Shown here: positions 9,601-17,432 of the stretch, piece after piece
How positions within the stretch are numbered: position 1 is the stretch's first letter
Layout: each line of letters opens with the position of its first letter
NCBI RefSeq assembly: GCF_003335085.1
Contig: NZ_QPEJ01000016.1
Coordinates: 427,924-491,923, forward strand
Direction: 5' to 3'
From: Polaribacter sp. WD7
GTDB lineage: Bacteria > Bacteroidota > Bacteroidia > Flavobacteriales > Flavobacteriaceae
DNA: 64,000 nucleotides
Program-made: the position numbers and the translations under genes
The notes under the pieces: generated by a model
The model's database searches: none
Told to the model about the DNA's origin: nothing
What the model saw: only the letters and a program-made list of their open reading frames with translations

Positions 9601-10079
9601 GCTACAACAGGGTTTTTTGGTTGTATGCGTTTTCCGTTTTCTTCAGAAACTGTTATAAAATAAAAAGACTCGTCAGAAAAAATATTTTGTCTATGCCTAG
9701 TAGTATTAGGGTTACTTGTACTTACAATCCAATCATGAGGTCCTTTAGCATAAAAAAGGATAAAGTCTGAACTGTCAAAAGAGCCATCACTTTCTCCTTC
9801 TATATAAATTGCATTTTCTTGTAAATCTTCAAATCGAAAATCTGAATTTAAAACAGGTAGTAAGTTTCCTCCATTTCCATAAATACGAATTTTTCTAGGG
9901 TCTAAACCGTTAGTAGAAACTCCAATTTCTTGCAATAGGTTTCTATCTATTCTAAAAACACCTGTTGTATCTACAGAAAACTTAAACCAATCTCCAGAAG
10001 ATAACACAGAATTAGTAACTTGAGCGTTTGCAACTTGTATAAACGCAACAAATAAGAGTAAAAAAATATGTCTTTTCAT
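6681..10079 (-). CDS. porU: type IX secretion sortase PorU
   Basis: Surface-associated C25-type (gingipain-like) cysteine peptidase that removes C-terminal sorting signals from T9SS cargo and attaches cargo to the surface. From the preferred ATG at 10079 the protein has 1132 residues, with a signal peptide starting MKRHIFLLLFVAF and ending at VANAQ; an upstream ATG at 10100 would add seven residues before this signal. The catalytic pair is present: His644 in DYFGHGGEDG and Cys678 in ITVTCDFSRF. The C-terminal ~90 residues (from LNYPNPF to EKLVILQ) form a type A-like C-terminal domain as known for PorU. It is divergently arranged with gldJ and probably cotranscribed with porV. Confidence 0.95.
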   Translation of the reverse strand: MKRHIFLLLFVAFIQVANAQVTNSVLSSGDWFKFSVDTTGVFRIDRNLLQEIGVSTNGLDPRKIRIYGNGGNLLPVLNSDFRFEDLQENAIYIEGESDGSFDSSDFILFYAKGPHDWIVSTSNPNTTRHRQNIFSDESFYFITVSEENGKRIQPKNPVVANTTSQITTYNDYTFFEKEERNILAAGTQWFFNQDFNIENTQSFSIPFPNAVPNEDLRIRVRGVAASISSSSMDIRVNDQDLFTLGYFGVRPTSLTKAVTRENIASASVSGDAVNVTITYNNGGNPSANAFLDYIEVIGKKQLLANGNQFSFRNFDQANATSAVEYLIENNNNIFQVWDVTNPINPETIANENTDNAFSFTDEGGVLKEYVVLNQNDFYTPQALQEGRVANQDLHSLRDINYLIITNNELASEAQRLADFHQENSDLSTKVVVLDEIYNEFASGSKDITGIRDFIRHLYDTNSSEDQKLKFVCFFGDSSFDYKNRTPGNNNIVPVKLAEDSFNLAISYVTDDFFVMLEDNEGTMSNTHTIDVASSRIPVSDIPQARIVVDKILSYYSRNAIGDWRNTITLLADDIDDSFDIAIQRGVEIIADEIKESRPVFNVDKIYADSFVQQNSSGGERYPEVNNAINNAIERGTLVFDYFGHGGEDGFASERILERPQIQNLNNRNTLPLLITVTCDFSRFDNPSRITAGELTFWSEQGGAANMITTTREVFINVGQAFNEDLIRILLEFNDEDLTIAESLVKAKNSARTNQKFFIYNFGDPAMKLAIPEPNIRLTKMNDRDITQSLDTIKALSRVTFEGEVQDRANNLMSDFNGTLSTTIFDKPIAQRTLDNDGSGVNLDFDTQNSKLFKGKSTVENGVFKVDFIVPKDIKIAFGRGKLSFYAENGEIDKSGFNLDVVIGGINEDAPDDTVGPEIRLFMNDESFTDGGNTNTSPNLIASLADPSGINTSITAVDHDIVGILDGDTSNPIVLNDFYETELNDFTRGKVTFRLRDLEVGPHTLSVKAWDTYNNSSEATLNFVVVSDEILNLENVLNYPNPFINYTEFWFNHNKPNEALEVQVQVFTVSGKLIKTINQTVQTTGNLSRNITWNGLDDFGNKIGKGVYVYKLRVKSTTSNLVAEKYEKLVILQ

Positions 10080-10210
10080 AATTGTATTCAAATAACGCAA
10101 ATTATTTGTAGATATTTTAACACAAATGCTCTAAAATTATACTAAATTTAAATCGTTCTCGTTTATTAGAATGTGAACGTAAAAATGAGGCGTTAAAATT
10201 AGCATTTTAC

Positions 10211-10240
10211 TTGTCTGAACGTAGAATTATTGTAAATTGC
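10211..10240 (+). promoter_or_regulatory. putative gldJ promoter
   Basis: TTG (10211-10213), a 19-base spacer and TAAATTGC (10233-10240), one base off the TAnnTTTG consensus, lie 41 bp before the gldJ ATG in the divergent porU-gldJ spacer. Confidence 0.4.
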
Positions 10241-10281
10241 ATCGCTATAATCAAAACCCTAAACAATTTTCAAATTAGAAA

Positions 10282-11955
10282 ATGAAAAACATCTATAAAA
10301 TATCACTGTTTACGCTGTGTGTATTCGTATTAGCTAGTTGTAGCAGATCAACTTCTGGGAGTTCTAAATTAACAGGAATTCCTTTTAACAACCCAAAATA
10401 TGGCAATTATATAAGAGGTGGGGCTTTTGCTGGTCAAGACACACCTTTAGGTATGGTAGCCATAGAAGGAGGTACATTTACTATGGGACAAGTTCAAGAT
10501 GACGTTATGTTTGATTGGAATACAACCCCAAAAAAAATGCATATTCGTTCTTTTTTTATGGATGAAACTGAGGTTACCAACTCAGAATACTTTTTATATG
10601 TACAATATATCAAAGACGTTTTTCCTCCATCAGAAGAAAAATACAAGCACATATACAATTCTGTTTTACCTGACACTTTAGTGTGGAGAAAAAGTTTAGG
10701 TAATACAGATATTTTATCTGAAAATTATTTACGTCATCCTGCTTATGCTGATTATCCTGTAGTTGGAGTGAGTTGGTTACAGGCAAATCAATATTGTAAA
10801 TGGAGAACTGACGCGGTAAATTTAAAAAAATTAATAGACAAGGGATATATCAAAAATATTTTTGATAATGATTCTATTAGAAACTTTTTTGATACGGATG
10901 TATTTTTTGCTGACTCTGAAAAACTTTTTGATGGTGACTCTACAATCTACCAAAGAGGTATTAGAACAAGGGGTGCTGTGAGAGGAGAAAGAGGATCTTT
11001 TCAAGGTAGAAAAATTACTAAAGCAGATGGTGTTTTAAGTCAAAAATTTAGACTTCCTACAGAAGCTGAGTGGGAGTTTGCTGCCAAAGCTAATATTGAA
11101 AACAGAGAATACAATAATGTTAGAGGTAGAAAAAAATATGCTTGGAACGGTAAGTATACAAGAGAAACTGAAAAAAGATTTAGAGGAGACCAATTGGCAA
11201 ACTTTAAGCAAGGTAAAGGTCAATACAGTGGTCTATCTGGTTGGAGTTCTGATGGTTCAGACATTCCTATTCGTGTAAAATCTTATCCTCCAAATGCATT
11301 TGGATTGTACGATATGTCTGGAAATGTCGCAGAATGGGTAGCAGATGTTTACAGACCGATAATAGACAATGAAGCTAATGATTTTAATTATTTTAGAGGC
11401 AATGTGTTTACCAAGAAAATGATTGATAAAGAAGGTAATGTAGTTATTGCTGACGTTTCTAGTGGTGCTGAAGTTGAATATGATACGTTACCAAACGGTA
11501 ATATTATTCCTAAACAATTACCAGGAAGTATCAAATATATTCCAATTACTAAAAATGATGTTACGTTAAGAAGAAACTTTAGTGTTTCTGACAATAGAGC
11601 CATTGGGGATGGTGATTTAAATTCGTCTAGATTTTATCAAGATGATGAAGATCAATTTGCTTCTAGACCTACTATGTACAATTCTCCAAGAAGACCAACC
11701 AAAGAGGTAGATCCTGATACAGGAGAGGAAATTCTAGTAAATGATGCTAAAAAGAGAACAACTTTAATTAGCGACAGAACTAGAGTTTACAAAGGTGGAT
11801 CTTGGGTTGATAGAGAATATTGGCTAGATCCAGCACAAAGAAGATACCTACCTGAATATATGGCTACAAACTTTATTGGTTTTAGATGTGTAACGGACAA
11901 AGTAGGCCCTATGACCTACAAAAAAAGAACTGCTAGAAATCCTTCTAGAAAATAA
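10282..11955 (+). CDS. gldJ: gliding motility lipoprotein GldJ
   Basis: A 557-residue lipoprotein required for gliding and for T9SS function in flavobacteria. The signal MKNIYKISLFTLCVFVLASC ends in a lipobox LASC with acylated Cys20. The body has the formylglycine-generating-enzyme (sulfatase-modifying factor) fold: MVAIEGGTFTMG near 59-70, RLPTEAEWEFAAKA, GNVAEWVADVYRP and a C-terminal KGGSWVDREYW...GFRCV. The cysteines that do catalysis in true formylglycine enzymes are absent around the GGSW segment, so this is a structural relative. An insertion of ~100 residues sits between the GNVAEW and GGSW motifs. It is read away from porU and ends in a clear terminator. Confidence 0.96.
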   Translation: MKNIYKISLFTLCVFVLASCSRSTSGSSKLTGIPFNNPKYGNYIRGGAFAGQDTPLGMVAIEGGTFTMGQVQDDVMFDWNTTPKKMHIRSFFMDETEVTNSEYFLYVQYIKDVFPPSEEKYKHIYNSVLPDTLVWRKSLGNTDILSENYLRHPAYADYPVVGVSWLQANQYCKWRTDAVNLKKLIDKGYIKNIFDNDSIRNFFDTDVFFADSEKLFDGDSTIYQRGIRTRGAVRGERGSFQGRKITKADGVLSQKFRLPTEAEWEFAAKANIENREYNNVRGRKKYAWNGKYTRETEKRFRGDQLANFKQGKGQYSGLSGWSSDGSDIPIRVKSYPPNAFGLYDMSGNVAEWVADVYRPIIDNEANDFNYFRGNVFTKKMIDKEGNVVIADVSSGAEVEYDTLPNGNIIPKQLPGSIKYIPITKNDVTLRRNFSVSDNRAIGDGDLNSSRFYQDDEDQFASRPTMYNSPRRPTKEVDPDTGEEILVNDAKKRTTLISDRTRVYKGGSWVDREYWLDPAQRRYLPEYMATNFIGFRCVTDKVGPMTYKKRTARNPSRK

Positions 11956-11973
11956 TATTTTTTTATACAAATA

Positions 11974-12010
11974 AAGCCTCATTGTAAAGTTTGCAATGAG
12001 GTTTTTTTTT
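11974..12010 (+). terminator. intrinsic terminator after gldJ
   Basis: An 8-bp stem CCTCATTG/CAATGAGG (11977-11984 with 11994-12001) is followed by nine T. It separates gldJ from murF, which starts only 12 bp beyond, so murF needs read-through or a promoter inside this stretch; I see no good one. Confidence 0.85.
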
Positions 12011-12021
12011 ATTTTTAAATC

Positions 12022-13278
12022 ATGGACTTAGAAAGTATATATAAATACTACACAGAAAATTATCTCATAGATACAGATACTCGTAATATCAGACAGAATA
12101 GTATGTTTTTTGCGCTTAAGGGTGAGAATTTCAACGGAAATATGTTTGCTGAAAAAGCACTTTCCTTTGGTGCTTCATATGCCGTGATTGATGAAGCTGA
12201 ATATAAAACAGATGATAGAATTATTTTGGTTGATGATGCTCTACACACACTTCAAAGACTTGCTAATTATCATCGAAAAAAACTAAGTATTCCTATTTTT
12301 GGACTGACAGGTAGTAATGGAAAAACAACCACCAAAGAATTAATAAATGCTGTGTTATCAAAAAAATACAGGACCACTGCGACACAAGGCAATTTGAACA
12401 ATCATATTGGGGTACCACTTACACTTTTATCTATGACACCTGAAACAGAAATAGGTATTGTAGAAATGGGGGCTAACCACCAAAAAGAAATTGCTTTCTT
12501 ATCTTCTATTTGTGAACCTGATTATGGCTATATTACAAACTTTGGCAAAGCACATTTAGAGGGTTTTGGCGGAGTTGAAGGTGTTAAAAAAGGAAAAAGT
12601 GAATTGTATACTTTTTTGAGAGCACACAAAAAGACAGCATTTATAAACCCTCATGACAGTATACAGGTAGAAAAAACTAAAGACATAAAAAAAGTTGTAT
12701 TTTTGGAAAGTATAACTTACTTAGGCCTTAACCCCTATGTGAAATTGTCTTATAAAAATGATACAATACAGAGTAATTTAATTGGAAAATACAATTACTA
12801 CAATATAGCTATTGCATGTACTGTAGGACACTTTTTTAAAGTTAATCATTTAGATATCAAAAAAGCTATTGAAAACTACATACCAGATAACAATAGATCT
12901 CAAGTGATACAAAAAGGTTCTAATACTATTATTTTAGATGCTTATAATGCAAATCCTTCTTCAATGATTGCTGCTTTAGAAAATTTTAATGCCATGACAT
13001 TTAAATCTAAAACTGTTATTTTAGGAGATATGTTTGAACTAGGAAGTGATAGTGAAAAAGAACATCAATTTATCGCTAAACTAGCTGGAAAATTTAGCTT
13101 TGACTGTTGTCTTTTTGTTGGAAAACATTTTTCTAAGGTAAGTACTAACCCTAATTTTTTTAAGAATTTTGATGATTTATACGATTCACTAAAGAATAAT
13201 CCACTTCAGCATCAGTCTATATTAATTAAAGGCTCTAGAGGTATGCGTCTAGAAAGGCTTTTAGAAATTATTAATTGA
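12022..13278 (+). CDS. murF: UDP-MurNAc-tripeptide:D-Ala-D-Ala ligase
   Basis: Adds D-Ala-D-Ala to UDP-MurNAc-tripeptide, the last cytoplasmic step of peptidoglycan precursor synthesis. The 418-residue protein has the Mur ligase order: an N-terminal substrate domain, the ATP P-loop GSNGKTTTKE (about 98-107), the central segment GIVEMGANHQKEI and YITNFGKAHLEGF, and a C-terminal domain with DAYNANPSSM and LGDMFELG, typical MurF signatures. Its last eight bases overlap the end of the convergent sugar-kinase gene. It stands outside a dcw cluster, as is common for murF in flavobacteria. Confidence 0.95.
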   Translation: MDLESIYKYYTENYLIDTDTRNIRQNSMFFALKGENFNGNMFAEKALSFGASYAVIDEAEYKTDDRIILVDDALHTLQRLANYHRKKLSIPIFGLTGSNGKTTTKELINAVLSKKYRTTATQGNLNNHIGVPLTLLSMTPETEIGIVEMGANHQKEIAFLSSICEPDYGYITNFGKAHLEGFGGVEGVKKGKSELYTFLRAHKKTAFINPHDSIQVEKTKDIKKVVFLESITYLGLNPYVKLSYKNDTIQSNLIGKYNYYNIAIACTVGHFFKVNHLDIKKAIENYIPDNNRSQVIQKGSNTIILDAYNANPSSMIAALENFNAMTFKSKTVILGDMFELGSDSEKEHQFIAKLAGKFSFDCCLFVGKHFSKVSTNPNFFKNFDDLYDSLKNNPLQHQSILIKGSRGMRLERLLEIIN

Positions 13279-14125
13279 TATTGTTTTTATGATATTTTAA
13301 CAACTTATCTATAGGCCTTTGTATAACATCTGTAACTTTTAAATTATTTTTTACAGCTATTTTTTCTAAAATATCTCTAAAATAATGCGCTATAGACCCT
13401 ATAAAATAAACTGGTGTCTCAGAAGTTTTGTTATAGGGCAATACTCTATATTTAAAAAATTCTTGAAACCCTTTCTTTATGATTCTTTTAATGTACTTAT
13501 CTTCTTTAAAATCAAACATAAACTTAGCAAAAGAAGCTAAATACATATTTGGGTTTGAAGCTCTATATAAATTCTTCTTTATATAGTCTGCATCTAGATT
13601 AAATTCCTCTTTAAATTTTTCTGCAATATTTTTTGGCATTATATTATAATAATAATCAATAATCAATCTCTTTCCAAAGTAATTACCACTAGCTTCATCC
13701 ATTAAAATATAACCTAAAGAAGGCACCAACATTTCCATCTTTTCTCCATTAAAATAACAACTGTTAGAACCCGTTCCTAAAATACAAACTATAGCTGGTT
13801 TTTTACCAGAAGCCGCGTAAACTGCAGCCAACATATCTTCATCTATAACAACTTTAGCATTTACAAAAATAGACTCTAAAACTTCTTTTAAAATTTGAAC
13901 TGGGTTTGGAGTTCCACATCCAGCACCATAAAAATGAATTTCTTCTACTTGATCTTTTACCTGTATAAGTTGAAACATATTAATAATTCTATTATGTAAC
14001 TCTTCTGCAGGAACAATTGCTGGGTTTAAGCCTAAAGTTCTAGTTCTAAATAATTCTGTCTTGTTCGTTGTATCTATAGCAATCCAATCTGCTTTAGTTG
14101 AACCTCCGTCAGCAATTAGTATCAT
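13271..14125 (-). CDS. BadF/BadG-type N-acetylglucosamine kinase-like protein
   Basis: A 284-residue ASKHA-fold kinase. The N-terminus MILIADGGSTKADW is the phosphate-1 loop, VCILGTGSNSCYF the phosphate-2 region, and LMDEASGNYFGKRL the motif typical of the BadF/BadG/BcrA/BcrD family that includes eukaryotic-like N-acetylglucosamine kinases. The likely role is phosphorylation of an amino sugar salvaged from cell wall or environment; the exact substrate cannot be read from sequence. It is convergent with murF with an 8-bp overlap, and has a well-formed promoter directly upstream, so it is probably a single-gene unit. Confidence 0.85.
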   Translation of the reverse strand: MILIADGGSTKADWIAIDTTNKTELFRTRTLGLNPAIVPAEELHNRIINMFQLIQVKDQVEEIHFYGAGCGTPNPVQILKEVLESIFVNAKVVIDEDMLAAVYAASGKKPAIVCILGTGSNSCYFNGEKMEMLVPSLGYILMDEASGNYFGKRLIIDYYYNIMPKNIAEKFKEEFNLDADYIKKNLYRASNPNMYLASFAKFMFDFKEDKYIKRIIKKGFQEFFKYRVLPYNKTSETPVYFIGSIAHYFRDILEKIAVKNNLKVTDVIQRPIDKLLKYHKNNIN

Positions 14126-14141
14126 ATTTTTTTATTTTACT

Positions 14142-14172
14142 CAAAGATATTACAAGTAACATTCATATACAA
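14142..14172 (-). promoter_or_regulatory. promoter of the BadF-type kinase gene
   Basis: On the minus strand TTG (14172-14170), a 20-base spacer and TATCTTTG (14149-14142) match the Bacteroidota consensus exactly. The expected transcript start is about 10-12 bases before the ATG. Confidence 0.7.
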
Positions 14173-14230
14173 TAGTAGTAATATCTTCAATCGTTTTCGT
14201 AATTATTAATTTATCTTAGACTTGTAAATA

Positions 14231-14265
14231 TTGAAAGTATATTATATTTAATTATTGTAAATTTG
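14231..14265 (+). promoter_or_regulatory. putative promoter of the PHP phosphatase gene
   Basis: TAAATTTG at 14258-14265 matches the -7 box, 15 bp before the ATG. The nearest TTG (14231-14233) is 24 bases upstream, longer than usual, so only the -7 box is convincing. Confidence 0.45.
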
Positions 14266-14280
14266 CTTTAAAGGCTAATT

Positions 14281-15018
14281 ATGTTATTTTTTAAGAAAAA
14301 AGAAATTCCACTATCTGATTTTTTTCCTAAAGGATTTGTAGATATTCATTCGCATTTATTACCTGGTATTGATGATGGTGCAAATGATATAGATGATTCT
14401 ATAGAACTTATTATAAAAATGCGTTCTTATGGTATAAAAAAGCTTATCACTACTCCTCATGTTTTAGGTGATGTTTATCCAAACACAACCGAAACGATTT
14501 TAGAAAAATTAGAACTTGTAAAATCTGAGTTGATTAAAAGAAATATTACTGATATAGACGTTTCCGCTTCAGCAGAATATATGATAGACGAACAATTTTC
14601 ACTACGTCTAGAAAACAACGATATTCTTACCTTAAAAGACAATTTTATATTGGTAGAGATGTCTTATTTTAATGCTCCTTATAATTTGTATGATGTTCTT
14701 TTTGAAATTCAGTTAAAAGGTTACAAACCCATTTTAGCACATCCTGAGCGTTATATTTTTTATCATAATAATTTTGAAAATTTTCAAAAACTAAAACGAG
14801 CTGGATGTTTATTTCAATTGAACTTATTGTCATTAACTGAACAGTATGGCAAAGGAGTGCAAAATACAGCTAAAAAATTAGTACAACAAAATTTCTATGA
14901 TTTTGTAGGTACAGATACACATCATAAAGAACATCTAAAGCGTTTAAAAAGCATAGCGACCCCCAAAAACATAAAAACACTAGAACATTTGATTGCTAAG
15001 AATGCATATTTTAAATAA
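14281..15018 (+). CDS. PHP-type tyrosine-protein phosphatase (CpsB/YwqE family)
   Basis: A 245-residue metal-dependent phosphatase of the polymerase-and-histidinol-phosphatase fold. Metal-binding motifs are visible: DIHSHLLPGIDDG with His23 and His25, LITTPHVLG, ILAHPERY and the terminal GTDTHHKEHL. CpsB/YwqE enzymes dephosphorylate the C-terminal tyrosines of bacterial tyrosine kinases that control capsule export. The gene faces the Wzc-type kinase gene across a shared terminator, which supports that partner. It is the only plus-strand gene of the polysaccharide locus, so phosphatase and kinase are made from separate transcripts. Confidence 0.9.
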   Translation: MLFFKKKEIPLSDFFPKGFVDIHSHLLPGIDDGANDIDDSIELIIKMRSYGIKKLITTPHVLGDVYPNTTETILEKLELVKSELIKRNITDIDVSASAEYMIDEQFSLRLENNDILTLKDNFILVEMSYFNAPYNLYDVLFEIQLKGYKPILAHPERYIFYHNNFENFQKLKRAGCLFQLNLLSLTEQYGKGVQNTAKKLVQQNFYDFVGTDTHHKEHLKRLKSIATPKNIKTLEHLIAKNAYFK

Positions 15019-15047
15019 AAAAGGAAATCAAATTGATTTCCTTTTTT
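15017..15047. terminator. bidirectional terminator between phosphatase gene and wzc
   Basis: A 14-bp stem (15017-15030 with 15034-15047) has a 3-base loop. Six A at one foot and six T at the other let it serve both converging genes, whose stop codons are at 15018 and 15050. Confidence 0.88.
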
Positions 15048-15049
15048 AT

Positions 15050-17431
15050 TTAACTAAATATTTTCTTGTACCAAGGTTTTTGCTCTTGTTCTACATAACC
15101 ATAGCCGTAACCGTAACCGTAGCCATAGCCGTAACCATAGCCATAACCTCTTTTCATATCTGTATCATTCAACACTACAGACATATTGGGTAATTTTTTC
15201 TCTTTATATAAAGATTGTGGAACTTGCAGCATTCTTTTATCTAAATAATTTGCTCTTGCTACATAGATGAACATATCTGAATACTTTGATATCAGCATTG
15301 TGTCTGTTACAAGATTTACAGGAGCAGTATCAACAATAATATAATCATATTGTTCTTTTACTAAAGAAAAGAGCTCTTTTATTCTATCAGTAAGCAATAA
15401 TTCTGCTGGGTTAGGCGGAATAACTCCCGAAGCAATAATATCTAACCCTTTAATTTCAGGAATAGAAAAAACTATATCTTGAACACTTAATTCTTTATTT
15501 TTGATATAATTAGTAATTCCTTTTCTTTCAGGTATTCCTAAATACTCTGTAACCTTAGGAGCTCGCAAATCCATCCCCATTAACAACACTTTTTTATCAG
15601 AGAGAGACAATGCTGCGGATAAATTTATAGAGATAAAAGATTTTCCTTCCCCACTTGTGGTAGATGTTATAAAAATGGTTTTTCCTTTTTTATTTTCGTC
15701 ATCAGTCAATATAAAATCTAGATTTGTTCTAATCAATCTAAATGCTTCTGCTGTGCTAGATCTAGAATCCTTTCCTATAACAATTTTTTCTTTAGTTTCA
15801 GAATGTGGCACATCACCCAAGAATGGAACATCTGTTAAATCTTCAATATCTTTTCTAGAATGGATTTTTGTATCTAATAAATTCTTTAGATATATAAAAA
15901 CAAAAGGGATTACTAGACCCATAATTAGAGAAACTAAATAGATAATATTTTTTTTAGGTGAAACAGGAACCCCATTACCATAAGCTACATCTATAATTTT
16001 AGCATTAGGTACTGTAACAGCTAAAGATATAGCAGTTTCTTCTTTCTTCTTTAATAAATACGAGTATAAGCCTGAAATAATTTCTTGCTGTCTTGCTATA
16101 TCAATAAATCCTCTTTCTAATACTGGAATAGACGAAAGTTTTTCCTTGATATTAGTTTCTACGTTATTAAATTCTCCTATTTGACTTTTTATTGATAAAA
16201 TTAAATTTTCTATACTCTTGATTAAATTAATTCGTTGAAGTTTTGTTTCTGTAATAATACGTCTTAGATTTGGATTCTCTGGACCTGCACTTAACCTTAG
16301 TGTGTTTTTTTCAGAAACCAACTTATTATATGATATAATAGATTCAGAAATATTTTCGTCTCTTAATCCTAAGTTTGGTGGTAAGGTTTCTGTATCTGAT
16401 TCTTTTAGTCTTTGGTAAACATCTTCAGCTAGGACTAATTCAGAATTTAACTCAATGAGTTTATCATTATATCTAGATGCCTCTTGTAAAATTATCTGAC
16501 CTTCAGAAGACAAACCTATAAAGTTGTTCTTCTTTTTAAAATTTTTAACACTGTCTTGAATATCTCCTAATTCTATAAAAATCTTTTTAAGTCTTTCATC
16601 AATGAAATCTTTGGTTTTTTTTGAAACTTCGTTTTTATCACTTATTGCGTCTAAGTTATATTGCCTTACTAATTCATCCAAAAAGTCAACTGATTTTTCT
16701 AAAACATTACCATCTATAGATAAAATTAGTACACTAGAGTTTTTGTTAATAGGTGATATACTAACAGCTGATCTATATTTATCTATAGCTCTTGTTCTTT
16801 TTGATATTTTAATAAAAATCTCTTTATTGACCTTATAGTCTGGTCGTACTAAATTTATACTAATAGTTCCTAAGTTACTGTTTTCAATTACACTTCCAAA
16901 AGTAAACTCTCCAAGGTTTTTGTTTTGTGAATTTTTTAGTAAGAATTTTTCGTTATCTATTATTGAAACTGATATTAGTGTATCTTTTTCTAAGATTTTA
17001 GGGTTCATCTTAGAAAAATTCAACTTAATCGGGGTCCTTTTATATAATTCAGAATTAATAACTCTTCCTTCTACAAAATAAACTACGTTGAGTTCTAGAC
17101 TATCTACAACTTTACCTACAATTTTTCTAGACCTAATTATTTCTATTTCGTTATCTGTATTATTTGAAGAACCTGTACCTACTATTCCTAAATCTGAAAC
17201 TGCTTTTAACTCATCAGAGATACCAGACTTTTGGTTATCCTTAATCATGATACTGGCAGAGGCACTATATTTTGGTGTAGAATATTTTAAATATAAATAG
17301 GCTATTGAAAAAGAAATAAGACAACTTAACAAAAACCATTTCCAATTATACAAATACCTTTCAAGTTCTTGTCTAATATTTAAAGAATCATTTACTTTTA
17401 TTTTTTCTTTAGAACTCACTGAATCTTGCAT
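15050..17431 (-). CDS. wzc: Wzc-type polysaccharide co-polymerase / tyrosine autokinase
   Basis: Inner-membrane protein that sets chain length and couples polymerisation to export through Wza. The 793 residues run: cytoplasmic N-terminus, TM helix ~33-50, long periplasmic Wzz-like domain with coiled-coil stretches (~250-460), a second TM at ~496-517 following PKKN, and the kinase domain. The kinase shows Walker A TTSGEGKS (592-599), Walker A' VLLMGMDLRAP (~615-625) and Walker B YIIVDTAP (~697-704). The tyrosine cluster is a perfect (Gly-Tyr)9 tract at residues 762-779, followed by VEQEQKPWYKKIFS. It follows wza by 1 bp. In such kinases tyrosine phosphorylation in trans regulates oligomerisation, and the facing phosphatase would reverse it. 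Confidence 0.95.
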   Translation of the reverse strand: MQDSVSSKEKIKVNDSLNIRQELERYLYNWKWFLLSCLISFSIAYLYLKYSTPKYSASASIMIKDNQKSGISDELKAVSDLGIVGTGSSNNTDNEIEIIRSRKIVGKVVDSLELNVVYFVEGRVINSELYKRTPIKLNFSKMNPKILEKDTLISVSIIDNEKFLLKNSQNKNLGEFTFGSVIENSNLGTISINLVRPDYKVNKEIFIKISKRTRAIDKYRSAVSISPINKNSSVLILSIDGNVLEKSVDFLDELVRQYNLDAISDKNEVSKKTKDFIDERLKKIFIELGDIQDSVKNFKKKNNFIGLSSEGQIILQEASRYNDKLIELNSELVLAEDVYQRLKESDTETLPPNLGLRDENISESIISYNKLVSEKNTLRLSAGPENPNLRRIITETKLQRINLIKSIENLILSIKSQIGEFNNVETNIKEKLSSIPVLERGFIDIARQQEIISGLYSYLLKKKEETAISLAVTVPNAKIIDVAYGNGVPVSPKKNIIYLVSLIMGLVIPFVFIYLKNLLDTKIHSRKDIEDLTDVPFLGDVPHSETKEKIVIGKDSRSSTAEAFRLIRTNLDFILTDDENKKGKTIFITSTTSGEGKSFISINLSAALSLSDKKVLLMGMDLRAPKVTEYLGIPERKGITNYIKNKELSVQDIVFSIPEIKGLDIIASGVIPPNPAELLLTDRIKELFSLVKEQYDYIIVDTAPVNLVTDTMLISKYSDMFIYVARANYLDKRMLQVPQSLYKEKKLPNMSVVLNDTDMKRGYGYGYGYGYGYGYGYGYVEQEQKPWYKKIFS
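15095..15148 (-). repeat. hexanucleotide repeat coding (Gly-Tyr)9 in wzc
   Basis: Nine tandem 6-base units, each one Gly codon (GGC/GGT) plus one Tyr codon (TAT/TAC), with third-base variation only. Gain or loss of whole units would stay in frame and change the number of phosphorylatable tyrosines. Confidence 0.95.
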
Positions 17432-17432
17432 A

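Noticed and set aside
10282..11955. Gene as an active formylglycine-generating or ergothioneine-type enzyme
   Set aside because: Catalytic cysteines are missing and the lipoprotein signal, length and porU neighbourhood fit GldJ.
15095..15148. Tandem repeat as a possible CRISPR array
   Set aside because: Units are 6 bp without spacers and encode Gly-Tyr in frame within wzc.
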